Assembly: GCA_033439685.1 (NCBI GenBank) | Contig: JAUEDM010000001.1 | Span: forward strand, 8,432,001 to 8,496,000 | Direction: 5' to 3' | Length of the DNA stretch: 64,000 nucleotides | From: Apodospora peruviana | Taxonomy: Eukaryota; Ascomycota; Sordariomycetes; Sordariales; Lasiosphaeriaceae | In this document: positions 21,709 to 32,929 of the stretch, in pieces | How the letters are laid out: each line of letters starts with the position of its first letter | How positions within the stretch are numbered: the stretch's first letter is position 1 | Program-made: the position numbers and the translations under genes | Notes under the pieces: model-generated | Databases searched by the model: none | Seen by the model: the letters and a program-made list of their open reading frames with translations, nothing else | What the model was told of the DNA's origin: nothing

Positions 21709-24700
21709 CCTACAGTGGGTATGTAATTGATGAATCATAGAGCTCCGTGAGAGTCGTAAGTGCACCTGCTGCCTGCGCCAGGACTCTTTCGAGATTGTGT
21801 CATACAGAAACTCAATTCCGCATCGCGCCCAAACGACAAACCTGCACTCCTCTCCCTAGAGGCTGCAACTTTACAAGCCAGCTCGGGCTATCATACAGAC
21901 TCTCCATGGCGTTGTGTTAACGCCCGCCCCCCTCCCCCCGCCAGAGCATTCAAAACGCTTTTTTGGCTGCTATTTTTTTATACTTCCATTTCCGGCATGG
22001 GCGTGGTCTCTCCGGGGGCTCCTGTCGTTCACACTTTCAATTGCGACTGGCCATGAGTGGCACCTGCCTTCCTCATCAACTTCTTGGCCACCCCGGATGT
22101 TCATAGTGGATCAAAAATCTCGTCTTTAAAGACCGCGACATCCAAGACAAGAGGAGGAAGGCAGGGAGCACAGCATCAGCATACCTCTGGCGGTCGTACT
22201 TCCCAATGCTCCATCCATTTCGCCATCTTCGTCCCATCTTGGATGGACCTCAAGAGAAGGTGTGGGCTGCCTGGCAAGGCCACATGACACCACCTCGAGA
22301 CAATCTAAATCGCTGGATTGTGGACTAATAAGTCTAGGTTGCTAAGATCTCGAGTTTATCCCTCTGGCGTCTTTACCCTCGATGTCTTCATGGCCAGTGA
22401 GTAAGCTTGTAGTTGCCTATGAAGCTGGAACCCCATCCACAAGCCGCTCTTCAGGAAGCCCCCACTGGATATCAAGACCAGACAAATTGACGACCATCCA
22501 TTCTCGCACGAATTGTGCCGAGTAGGCTCTCGCCGTTGCTAGGATGGTGGCTCACATGCCCTGTTTTAGCACAAGATTGTGTCTCCATCGTATCATCGAC
22601 CAAGCGGTTTGCTGTCGACACGGCAGCAGCTACGAAGTAGGTAATCGAGACATGCTGGTGGATGTTTGGATATCACTGATTTCCCTCCGGCGATGACCAT
22701 CCGATGTTGAGTTCCACTATCTTATCACCCCTCCTTCGTGATTCCCCAGAAGAGGGGCAGATGGATCCCATCCCCATACCTGCAGCCCCTCATCTAATCG
22801 CAATCGCAATCGGTTTGCCAAGTGGAAGGTGCCGTGCCCTCCTGATTGATGCCCAAGTATTTCAAATTCGGAGAGGAGACTGGCGAAACCCGCATTGCGC
22901 ATCAATCATCTCTAGGTAATACCGTACTGTATTGGTTCTTCGTCCTTCACCTGATAATCCATTCAATAAACGATGCGCCTTTATGCCGGGCAAAGGGCGT
23001 TTCCTTCCTAACGACACCGGGAAGCCACCCACCCCGCTGCCCGCTAGCCCACTGCCCGCTAACCTTAACCTGCCCGTTGCGCTGTGCCGCCACAAGCCCC
23101 CGTCGGGATTGGACATTTCATAACCGTTCAATTGACTTCAACTGAGCCATTGGTCAATTGAAAAGCCAGCTCGCGATCTGACAAAGGCCAATAATTCCAC
23201 GACCAAAAGCCAAGAGGAGCTGGAGGAGTTGCACTGCTGCAGAACCCCAAATGCGAAGACAGCTGTCCAGCACCTATTGCTCAATCTGCCGTCGTCGAGT
23301 TCGTCGCGTGTCGACCAGAACTGCCAATTCAATTGCGTGTTCCCAGGCTGGCCAGTCATTGATGCCAATCGCTCCTGCATGCGGGCGCAACCAACCGTGG
23401 AAAGTCATCATCACTGATGCTAACTCACGCGGCTTTGTTGGCTTGTTGGAGACCAGATGCTTCGGCAGGGCGAGAATCTGTCACGTCAATCTTCGCCGGC
23501 GTCAAATCACAGGGCACAGAACGGCACGGCCACCAATCCGACGCTATCGGCAGAGATCTCCTGCACAGCTGCCGGCTTCAGCCCAGCGGAACTGGGGTCG
23601 GTGGGAGCGGAAGAGCGAGTGTCTTCTAACTGGCAGCCCTCCCAGAGTCTTGCCCGTTTGTCTGCATCATCCCACGAAGCGATTGCACAGCTAAGGCACA
23701 CAAGGGCTGCAAGTCCGCATCGCAAGGCGAAAGCAAAGACCAGAAAGGCATATTCGGCACCAAGGTAGGTAGGCAATTCCAAGGCTCTCGAGTGAACCAG
23801 TTTAATCACTACCGTCTTTCCAATTCGTTCATACTATAGTAAATGAGAGCGAGCGTCGGAAAAGGCAGACTTTGGCACGACGACCCAAAAGAAATGAGAT
23901 GGCAACGAGGACGAAACGCATAATGTCCAAATTTCACATCCAATCTCCCGGATTCCGGCCATTGTCATGCGCTGGCACAGGCGGGTAGCCTGGTTCTGGG
24001 GAAACATGAGAGCGGCCGGGCCTTGTTTGAACCGCAACCATCAGGCCTGGCTGGCATCGTCCGTCCAAGCCCAGCCGGACAGCCAAGCCAGCCCCAGGCG
24101 ATCTTCCCGCAAAAGCTCTATACGTATCTATTTCTGGACGACCCTGATATACCCCCCCCACACCCGCAGAGTCTGTTCCTACCACCACCCATCTAGCGAA
24201 TGCGCGAACCCTGGGGAAGATCTGTTAGTGCAGCCCTGCCGGCGAACAACCGCAAGCAACGTCACAGGTCTCGGGAAGGTGTAGGTTTCTGTGCGCAGTA
24301 TCGCGGCCTTACGGCAGCAGCCTCCAACCTCACGCAAGAACCTGACATGGATAGAGAAAGTGTGTGGTACAGATGTGATGATCATGCCTCGCAGGTTCAT
24401 TTCAGGTTTGTTGTTCGCGTCCTTGCTTCTGTTTCTTCTTACTCGACCGGCATAACGCCCTGTTTTCGGGTACCTGACATGATGAAACAGCAAACTTAAC
24501 ACTACGTACATATTGTATAAATAAGAGGCGGGGAATAACGACGAACAGTGTGGCTGACCTATCGTCGCGAACAACTGTTCGCGAAACTGTCCGTGATGTA
24601 GCGAACTAACAGACGCGTCTTGTATATAAGTTGCCGACGTTATTAATCTGCCTGCCTGTGGCCGTGGCACATCACGGGATCGATCCAAGGACGATATCAT

Positions 24701-26694
24701 ATAGGTGAACATACCGATAGCAACAAACAAACAAGAAACACTTATCGGTGCGAGAGCGCGGTTCCTCTCACCAACCCCGTGGGGAAAGGGGGGGAAGGCG
24801 TGTCTCTATCAATGGGATGAGTTTCTGTTCACCTGTTCCCCATATTGTTTCGCAGAGTGAGACACACACACCACCCTCCAGTTCCATCACCTGAGCACTC
24901 TAACTTGGCAGACTGAAACAAATCGGTTGTCAGATGCCATTGACAAATGCCGTTCACGCCGTTTTTCTGTGGCAACAATTGGCGAGCGGGCGGCACATCT
25001 TCACATGTTCACACACCCGCTCGCTATAAGATAAGGGGTTGTTGTACGGATACAACTGCCGACTTTTGATGCAACGCTACCGGTCCCTTACCTATCGATG
25101 TGTTCTTTATGGTGCTGTTATTCTTTACGCTGGTGAGTTTTGAGTGGAAGAAGCGGGCGGGTTGACCCGTTTGAGCATCAACACTGTAACACAGTACAGA
25201 TATTGCAGAGAGATAGTTGAACCTGGACACAAAAGCCATACTGTAGGTTCCCAGTAATTGGAGATAAGGACAAGAAACAGACCCATAGTAACAGCAAATC
25301 CCGAACATGCCGGGCTGCAACTGCTAGGCAATGGGGTCAGCGTTTGGGCGAGCTGACGAGTTGTGTCAGATCTGGACTCTATACCTATCTTTGGAAGGGA
25401 CCGAAGGGAGGAAAGAGATGAACCATGTGGTCGGGTTTTGTTGGCGGTGCTGCCAGCATGTCTATCTGTATTTTGTAGATCTTGGGTCGGCTGGCGCGTA
25501 GGCGGGCCAGGCCAGGCCGGACCGGACCGGACCGGATCGGACACACATACCGACGGCGTATACGGCAGATGGCCATGTATATTTTACTACTTCTCTCTCA
25601 CAGATTTGGTCAAAGTTTGTGACATGGAAAATATTGAAGCAATGTTGGTAGTTTGTGATGCACAGATAGGAAGGGCAAGGTACCGGTAGGCTCGTCATGT
25701 CCATGAACGTGGGGACGTAGAACAGATAGTTTTCATTATAAGTTCTGCGTGATACCAGCAGGTCAGCAAGAAATTTGATCAGCTCGATAGGTAGGCGGCC
25801 GTTGAGTCAACTGCCTTAACTATGTAACTACCTAGCCGCCGCCAAGTAAGTTGCAGAGAAACTCTGAGAAGGAAGCGTGCCAAGTTCCAGTAAGCCAAGC
25901 TGAATCGACAGCCAACTATTCTTGTATAGCCGCGAATTCTCTGTGACCATACCAAACGCTATTCCTGAGAGAGTACAGTACCCAAACCGTTGAGTTTTGG
26001 TTGGTTGGGGATTCGTCTTGACAAGCGTCAGGGAACATTAGGCCTCTCGAAACCCGGACGAACGGAACAGATCGACTGTGCTATGAAGAAAGATCCCGGG
26101 CCGTCCAACGGTGACAGACCGATAAAGTCTGCCCAGGCACGATTTGTGGATGGTTACTGAAGGATAGCCTTGGAATGAGAAGTTGTGACAACCCTCATCC
26201 ATCGAGTGCGCGTCGCCCTATCTCTCACACGTTTCCAGATACAAATGATTGGAAATAGAGGTATCCCATTGTTGCCGAAGGCTGTGTGTTGTGTAAAAGG
26301 AGCAATGCCTTCCGTTTTTGTGTCCCATCCGAGAGTTTCACGGACGCGTGCGTCTAGGACCGGACGCCTTGCTGCCGTGTAATGGGCACCAGGCATATTT
26401 CCCTGTTGTGATGGGCATGTATCACTTCTCATGGGTGCCGACCTTTGGGAGTCTGCCTCGCAACCTAGTCTGCCAACCGCCATGTGTGTCCTTGACGACA
26501 GGCTACCGGGGGCGGTGAGGCTGGCATCTCCCGAGCACGACAGCGACACGCACCGCTCCCCAAATTTTTTGTGTTGAGCGAGGCTAGCCGTGTTCCCCAA
26601 GCCCCTGCCTGTGTCTCGATGAGCAGGTAACCAGTGCAGATGCCCATTCTAGAGAGAGGAACATTTGCACAATTGCATCGTTGTCCTTTGTTTC

Positions 26695-26708
26695 TTTTTT
26701 TTTTTTTT
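26695..26708. repeat. T14 homopolymer
   Basis: Uninterrupted run of 14 T in the gene-poor region; a likely length-variable site. Confidence 0.6.
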
Positions 26709-27351
26709 CGGAAGACGACCAAGGCAGTAGAGTGGCTTTGTGTGTTGATATGCTCCTTTAACCTGGCGCGGTAACCGCCAAGATCTGTACCAGCGTTAGT
26801 GGGCGCACGCATCCCTATCATCCGGAAGGTGGGCACGCTGGCAAGGGCTTTTAGCGGAATATCGGGGCAGTTGTAATGCCATTGCTGGCTCTAAGCTGGC
26901 ACCAGGGCATAGGATTGTATCGATGCGCCCCAGCAATCTCTCCCAGGCCAGGTTACACAAAGAATAACCCGACATGATGACTGACAGATGAACCATCGGG
27001 ATCGAACGTGACCAGTCGCAGCACAGACGGCTAGCGACGACCATCTAAGCCGGCATCTGTGGGCGGGAAATATCCATGATCCAAGAGGAGCACAAAAACG
27101 TGGCAGCCATCGACCAGCAAGTTATTACCAATCCGGCTGTACACGGCCCTACTCGCCTTCCAGTCCCGTGTTGGATGTGAAATATTCACTCTAGCCACAG
27201 GGATGTGCCCGATCCAGATGCGACATCTTCCCCTGGATGATTTCGCTTCTAGTTAGCTCGATCAGGCCATGCCCGTGAAATTGCTCTGTGCCGGCCGGCC
27301 AACATCATGGTAACTCAGGTTTGCGTCACGCGGGCAGTTCGGTGCGACCTA

Positions 27352-29319
27352 TCAAGTGAAGTCGTACACCATGAGGCTCTCGCTGCCGCCTTTCTTCTCC
27401 TTCAGGACAATGACCATTTCGTCATCAAACCCAACCCAGTTCCTACGTTCTTCCCAGTCATACCCGATGCTCTCGCTGTCAGGGCTGAAAGAGTTTGTCT
27501 TGTTTGGACTTTGGTCTGGCCGAATCTCAACGCTTCGGCTGTTGATGCCGGTTGACTGTCCTTCGAGTTCCCAGACCCGCATCTCTTCACCCCTTGAACT
27601 GACGCTGACCGCCTTGCCCCGGGAAGTGATCTCGGCGTCGCTTATCCCGGAAGTGTGGCCCCATAACCTGATTCCCCGTGAAATTGAGAGCGAAGATGAG
27701 TTGGACGTGCACATATGTAGCACCAAAGTGTTATCAGGGAGGGTGGCTAGAAGATAAGGGTGAGTATAGCAGAGGCTGGTAGGGCCAAGTTCAGAGAAGG
27801 CGGAACTTGCGGAAGCTGACGATTCGTCTATCCTCGAAGTCCCCAGCCTATGTCCTCTGTTTTGTCGTCGCGACCTTGCCGGTGCTGTATGTGGTAGCCG
27901 CGCAATACCGCTAAAGTCCATTGGCACCGTATATGATATCCGAGCCGCAATGATTTCAGGAGCTGTTTTGATTCCACCTGTCGAGGGGCGAATATGTAGG
28001 TCCTGGATGCCTATCGACCAGCCTTGCCTCGTGGAGAAGGTATAAGCTATTGACGCAATGGTAATTGCCGACGTTTTGCGGATCGAGAGAGCGAGGGGTG
28101 GGTGTGATGTGTGTGACTTCAACGACGTCAAAAGATAAGGCGCAGCCAGAGGACCCGAAGCATCTCTGGAGGTTGGTGTTTCCCCGTCAGCATCGTCCTC
28201 GCACTGCTCCCTACCCTCAGTCTCACAGTCGTCTCCCAGCTGAGCTGCGTGATGTTTTTCTGTTGTACTAGGCTGGTCGAAGGTATAAAGTGATATTAGC
28301 ACCGACTCAGTTGCCGTTAATAGGTAGGGATGGGAGAAAGCCATCGCAATCAGCTCGCCGTTGGTCGATTTCTCGTGTCGATACCGGAGTTCAAGTTGCT
28401 CCCGATCAATGAACAACCTCCATACACCAAAGCTCCCATCAACGAACCCAATGACCACGTCGATAACGTGGTTAACCACTCCCTTGTCGTCAATCGCAAT
28501 GCTGCTTGGCGCAACAGCACGGCCCTCATGATTTGTGCTGATTTGCGCCAGTATCTGTCGAGTCTTAAGATCCCAGGCACGCAGGCCGAACGTCTCATCT
28601 GCCGTGATGGCAATTCCGTCAACCACTTTTGCGAGCATCTTCCTTTCTTGCTGGGAATCGGTTTCAAGATCGTTACCCATCCTGAGTTCTTCTACCGCGC
28701 ATTTGCCCCTGGACCAGTTGTACCGTATCTTGTATTGCCGCTTCCAGTTGACTCCCGGTCTGCTTTGTTGGGCTTCAGGGCTGGCATGATCGCTTTTGCT
28801 CTCCCTAGCTTCCTCTGTCGTAGCTCGCCCCAACTGCGATGGAGTTTTCGTTCCCTTTGCCTCCTCCACAAGCCCGCCCCAGCGTCCATCGGCCCATAAC
28901 GTCCGCCTCCCCGAATAGTGAAGTTTGTGGCCAGTACCACTCCCAGCTACTCCGTCTCGAAAACCAGGTATCCGCATGGCCCGCGGCAGTACAAAGCGCG
29001 CGTAGTAGAGCGCTTTCCAGATCTGTGAATCTCCGGAGAGATGGTAGAAGCGGCGCGACACGGGCGCAACGGCGAGCAGGTGCTGCAAGGGCAGAAACGA
29101 AAGGATTCGTACGAGTAGCTCGTTGGGCAGCGGCGAAAGCAGATCACGTCCGGTCCTACCGGGCGGGGGCGCGACAGCGGCTGTGGAAGAGCTCGGTTGC
29201 GGGGCATCGACTCGTCGTCGTTTCCGTTCAGGTGCTGCCTCGGCTGAAGAGGACGGACGGTCATCATTGCCATCGCTGTCGCTCTCATAGTCAACCCATC
29301 GGCAGCGTTTGGCGGCCAT
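27352..29319 (-). CDS. F-box protein with C-terminal beta-propeller-like region (655 aa)
   Basis: Single exon from ATG 29319. After a basic nuclear-signal-like segment (ERKRRRVD, ~31-38) an F-box spans about residues 60-107 (LSPLPNELLVRILSFLPLQH, RRFYHLSGDSQIWKALYYARF). The remaining ~500 residues are poorly conserved beta-rich sequence with WD-like ends such as FGLRAWDLKTRQIL, GSFGVWRLFIDRE and GEEMRVWELEGQS, consistent with a degenerate WD40 propeller. F-box proteins dock substrates onto SCF ubiquitin ligases through Skp1, and the propeller would recognise the substrate. Several yeast and fungal F-box/WD proteins share this order, but I cannot assign one. A Ser/Arg insert near residues 480-500 is probably a loop. 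Confidence 0.8.
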   Translation of the reverse strand: MAAKRCRWVDYESDSDGNDDRPSSSAEAAPERKRRRVDAPQPSSSTAAVAPPPGRTGRDLLSPLPNELLVRILSFLPLQHLLAVAPVSRRFYHLSGDSQIWKALYYARFVLPRAMRIPGFRDGVAGSGTGHKLHYSGRRTLWADGRWGGLVEEAKGTKTPSQLGRATTEEARESKSDHASPEAQQSRPGVNWKRQYKIRYNWSRGKCAVEELRMGNDLETDSQQERKMLAKVVDGIAITADETFGLRAWDLKTRQILAQISTNHEGRAVAPSSIAIDDKGVVNHVIDVVIGFVDGSFGVWRLFIDREQLELRYRHEKSTNGELIAMAFSHPYLLTATESVLISLYTFDQPSTTEKHHAAQLGDDCETEGREQCEDDADGETPTSRDASGPLAAPYLLTSLKSHTSHPPLALSIRKTSAITIASIAYTFSTRQGWSIGIQDLHIRPSTGGIKTAPEIIAARISYTVPMDFSGIARLPHTAPARSRRQNRGHRLGTSRIDESSASASSAFSELGPTSLCYTHPYLLATLPDNTLVLHMCTSNSSSLSISRGIRLWGHTSGISDAEITSRGKAVSVSSRGEEMRVWELEGQSTGINSRSVEIRPDQSPNKTNSFSPDSESIGYDWEERRNWVGFDDEMVIVLKEKKGGSESLMVYDFT

Positions 29320-30219
29320 GGTGGGTGGTGTTGAGGGTCGCTGACACCCTGCGCATGTAGAACGCTGTGATGTCGTGGACGTTAATTGGGGTCAAGTTAC
29401 TTCCACTTTGGCACTTTCAATGTGGAGGTTCTGTCAGTGCCAAGTCAAATCGCCCCAACTTCCCCAACGCTCTCGAACAGGAACTCGTGGCAAATCCCGG
29501 GCGGCGCAAATTTCGGGGTTAGGGTTTAGTACGGTTTGATTCACACATTTCCGCACTGTTTATTGTTCAAGTGCCGGTACCTGAATGCACGTATCAACGA
29601 ACTTGAAAGTTTAAATCGTGATGGTTGATCCAATTCCAACCGTGTGTTTCTCGTAACACATTGTGTAGGTGTACATTTCATATACCTGATATGTAATGCA
29701 CGACGAAACTATACTAGGAAGGCGTCTCCTGAAAGGGGAGGCCCCACTTTGGCCCTGGCGCAAGTAAACAAACTTACTCCGAATATGAAGAAATCCGGTA
29801 ACCACCACCTGTCTCTATCTTCTGGCTCTGCTTTGTGATCATGAAGGAGGACTGGTGGAGAGACTTTGCCTCCTAAAAGCAACGAACTCTATACGTATAT
29901 GGGTAAAGAAGGTGTGTCGTATTCAAGGCAGGTATATTCCGGCGAATTCAGACGCGGAGGTGTAGCTAGTCGTAGCGTCTAAGTGAGAGCAATGCAAACC
30001 TACCTATATAATATATGAACTTGTATTCTTCTCTACAGCGACTAAAGCTTGCAATGCAAGACTAGATAACCCATGAAAATGCACAGGACCACTCCTCTCC
30101 CACTCTCCGAACCTATATACGGAACGCGACACGCAAACACTCCACGCTTTCGTCCACGCCTCTTTTCTACCACACCTTACTCCGTCAGACATAACCAAAA
30201 AGAAGCTGGGTCGTGCTCT
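29320..30219. other. Intergenic region
   Basis: Promoter side of the F-box gene and 3' side of MCP1. No supported gene. Confidence 0.45.
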
Positions 30220-31356
30220 TCAAAACCCGGGTATCTTCGCATACAAGCCATCGTACAACTTCCCGACCCACCCGGGCGTCTCTCCTCCCCTCGCAACGAC
30301 CCATAACCCGCCAGCAGCCCACACCCCCGCAGCCGCAACCGCACCAGCATTGATCCCCATCAACATCCTCCTCCTCTTTTTCCTCGTCCGCTTATCAACC
30401 GTCAGGTTCCCCGTCGGCCGCTCCAGCTTCCACCCAGCTCCCTGCGCCAGACCGAACCACTTCGCCCACCCCCAGACCATGTGTCCGCACCCGAGCCCCA
30501 GAAGCGCGACGTAGGCAGCCCAACTGATCCACCCGTGCCGCGCAAACCCGTGCGCAACGTACGCAAGCCCGATGTTTGCGCTGTCGCCCTCCACCGCCAA
30601 CGGCAGCGCGCGGTTCATGAATATGTGCGCGGCCAGCACCGCGGTGAATCCATAGCCTGACAGTGCGATGTAGCTGAGGTTCGGCCAGCCGGAATTGATG
30701 CCGAGCGAGCTGATGCTGAGAGACGACTTCTGGCCGTGGCCGTGGCGGGGCCCTTTCTCGCGGCCATAGCGGCGCAGGTTATGCCCGCGACGGAGGAGAC
30801 GTATAGCGATACCAGAGCCGACGTGCGTGACTATGGGAATGCCGATGAGAAGCGGTTCCGAAAGCGAAGTCTGGTAAATCTCGCGCGCCAGGAGGAGGTA
30901 GGACTCGGACGCGGGGACGGATCGTGCGGCAAGCGGGATGATAGAGGTCGTGGCGAGGTGGAGGGAGGCGAAGAAGGAGAATGTGTAGGAGGAGTAGCGT
31001 TGGATGCGGGTTACTGTAGCGAGGGAGTCAGACTACCTATTGTTTCTTCAGTGATGACAGGGAGCAAAAGATCTCGTACGATAGTAAATTGCGCTGTGCC
31101 CGCTTCCGCTCAGGCCAATGCTCGACGAGGTCCCCGATGCCATTGTCGTCGTTGTGGTTGTTGTGGTCGGGTGTGAAGATGAAACACTGCCATCAGATGC
31201 CTCTGCGTCTGCAGACGCCTCGGGTAATGGTGGGAGGTCTTTGTCGGTGTTGAGGTTCGGGTTCGAGGACGGCGACTCGATGGGCAGCGGGTCGAGTTGG
31301 AGCAACGACACAAGCGTGTCTTGCGACGCTTTGGAGTGCAGCGACTGTGTATCCAT
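30220..31356 (-). CDS. MCP1: Mitochondrial outer-membrane adaptor MCP1 homologue (2 exons, 356 aa)
   Basis: Minus-strand exons 31080-31356 and 30220-31013 are joined over a 66-nt intron (acceptor CTACAG). The join restores AIYYLTRIQRYSSYTFSFF, the family's hallmark; an upstream acceptor would run into a stop. The first ~85 residues are disordered and include a Thr run encoded by imperfect ACN repeats. The rest has four to five hydrophobic helices of the MCP1 transmembrane domain (DUF1691), including ASLHLATTSIIPLAARS, HVGSGIAIRLLRRGHNLRRY and GHMVWGWAKWFGL. Yeast Mcp1 recruits Vps13 to mitochondria and bypasses loss of ERMES, so a role in lipid exchange is inferred. Start chosen at MDTQSL (31356); an upstream in-frame ATG at 31407 would add 17 residues. 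Confidence 0.88.
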
Positions 31357-31840
31357 GGCGGAATGAGATTGCAGCCCAGGCTGGCTTTGCTCAATTCCTA
31401 CAATCACGATGGTTGTAGAGTTGTTTTGTATCGCATCAATGCGGTGAGGCGGCTGTTGGTTGGTGAAGTGGTGCTGTGGACCCGACTTTGCGGCCTTGGT
31501 TCGGATTTGTTGAGGCCGAGGGTCAGGGCCAGGTGACGACAGTCAGGTGGGTTGAGCTGCTGAGACAGGTCCAGTGTGGCTTTGCGCTATGCCACAGCGA
31601 GGCTAGTGGATGCGGGAGCCCCAGGATTGATAGGCTTGGCAACCTGTAAGTTTGGTGGGATGGTTGATGGAAATCCTCGAAGCTTGCCATCTTCATCCCA
31701 ACTTCGCCGACAACACTTACCTTATCGATACCAAGTTGCAACTAGCACGGAAGTCGCGTTTGTTTATCCAGCATCGGCTCAAAAGCGCTACTGGTGCCAA
31801 TCCCAACACAAAACAAAACCGTCGGAAACGCAGCCCAAAA
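31357..31840. promoter_or_regulatory. Divergent promoter between MCP1 and the C2H2 gene
   Basis: 484 bases separate two divergent start codons and must hold both promoters. No clear TATA box seen. Confidence 0.5.
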
Positions 31841-32546
31841 ATGCCTCCGGTGAGACCCAACAATCTACCATCTCCCAAGTCGCGTTAGCTCGTTATCAAG
31901 ACGAACACTCCTTCACGATAATCCCGTCGTTTTCTGCTGTTGAATATTGCAAACTGACCAAGTGCCCCCAAACAATCAGCGACACCAAACACTCCCGCCG
32001 GCGCAGACCTCGTCGGCACGCGAGGCGCTCATGTCTTTCTACTGCCAGCTCTGCTCCAAGGGCTACTCGCGCATGAACGACTACGAAGCGCACCTCAGCA
32101 GCTACGACCACAGCCACAACCAGCGCCGCAAGGACATGAAAGCCATGGTTAAGGACCCCAACGCGGTCGCTCGCGCCCGTAAGCAGGAGCAGAAGGCCGA
32201 GGGCGGAGGAATCATCTTCAAGCTTCCCGACTCCAGCGCAGGAGGAACAGCAACAGCCAGTGGTGGTGGTGGTGGAGGAGGTGGTTTCAAAAAGGGCGGG
32301 TTCAAGAAGACGTCATTTGTTTCCGTGGCTGCCGCGGCCGCCGATGCAGAAGAAGCTGCCAAGCAGAAGAATGCTGAGCAGGAGGAGCAGCTCTCAAAGG
32401 CGACAGGCTTATATGCCGCTAACGACGAAAATCCGACCAAGAAGATGACAGGAGCAGCAGCGACCGCTCCAAGGAGCGAGTTGGTGGAAAGCGATACCGA
32501 TGACGAGGGATACGAGATGTATGACCCGCGGAAGCCGACCGACTGA
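31841..32546 (+). CDS. Small C2H2 zinc-finger protein with a 9-nt first coding exon (191 aa)
   Basis: The long frame from ~31947 has no ATG before residue 21 of the finger region. A spliced start solves this: exon 1 is ATGCCTCCG (31841-31849), with donor GTGAGA, a 130-nt intron, and acceptor AATCAG at 31979; exon 2 is 31980-32546. The product starts MPPRHQTLPPAQ and carries one C2H2 finger at residues 25-47 (C-x2-C-x12-H-x5-H, within FYCQLCSKGYSRMNDYEAHL) followed by SYDHSHNQRRKDMK. This finger type, with the following basic helix, is seen in fungal and animal proteins thought to bind RNA or work in splicing. Then come a Gly run, an Ala-rich helix and an acidic end (ESDTDDEGYEMYDPRKP). An alternative start at ATG 32031 would still keep the finger. 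Confidence 0.8.
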
Positions 32547-32929
32547 CGAATCTGCCCGCATCCGCCGACCGGCAGTTCGTATCTGCAGAAGTCTCCGACC
32601 AACAGCTACGGATTTTTTCGGTCACGAATTATGCCTACCACCCGTTCCGGGAAGGCCCCCTGTGCGACTAATGATACTATACATATCTCTTTTCGAAGGC
32701 GTTTGCAACATATTTATGGGCCTATCTAAGTTGGCAGCCATGCCTACATTACTTATGCGGGATGAATCGACCAGCCACTTCTGTAAGCTTGTCTCGTTCC
32801 CGGCAGCTCATCCCCATACCTCGTTTATCCCATCAGGTCCCATCCAGAACGCCACAAAGACCTACTCTATCATCCATCCTAATAACCGCTAGTATCCAAC
32901 AAAAATGCCGTTTCAGATCATCAAAGTTA

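Larger units (their letters stand above)
17660..27351. other. 9.7-kb gene-poor region upstream of the SWIRM gene
   Basis: No reading frame here shows a recognisable domain or extended coding character on either strand; all ORFs are under ~210 codons and overlap each other. Visible features are short: a 16-bp perfect palindrome at 21693-21708, CTGCCCGCTA repeats near 23038-23060, a GGACC-type pentanucleotide run at about 25516-25540, and a T14 tract at 26695-26708. The DNA is not obviously AT-rich, so it does not look like a RIP-eroded transposon block. It may hold long untranslated leaders, non-coding transcripts or genes made of many short exons. Confidence 0.45.

Noticed and set aside
23251..23694. 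147-codon Arg-rich ORF in the gene desert
   Set aside because: Three frames are open at once here and the product is low complexity; no family resemblance.
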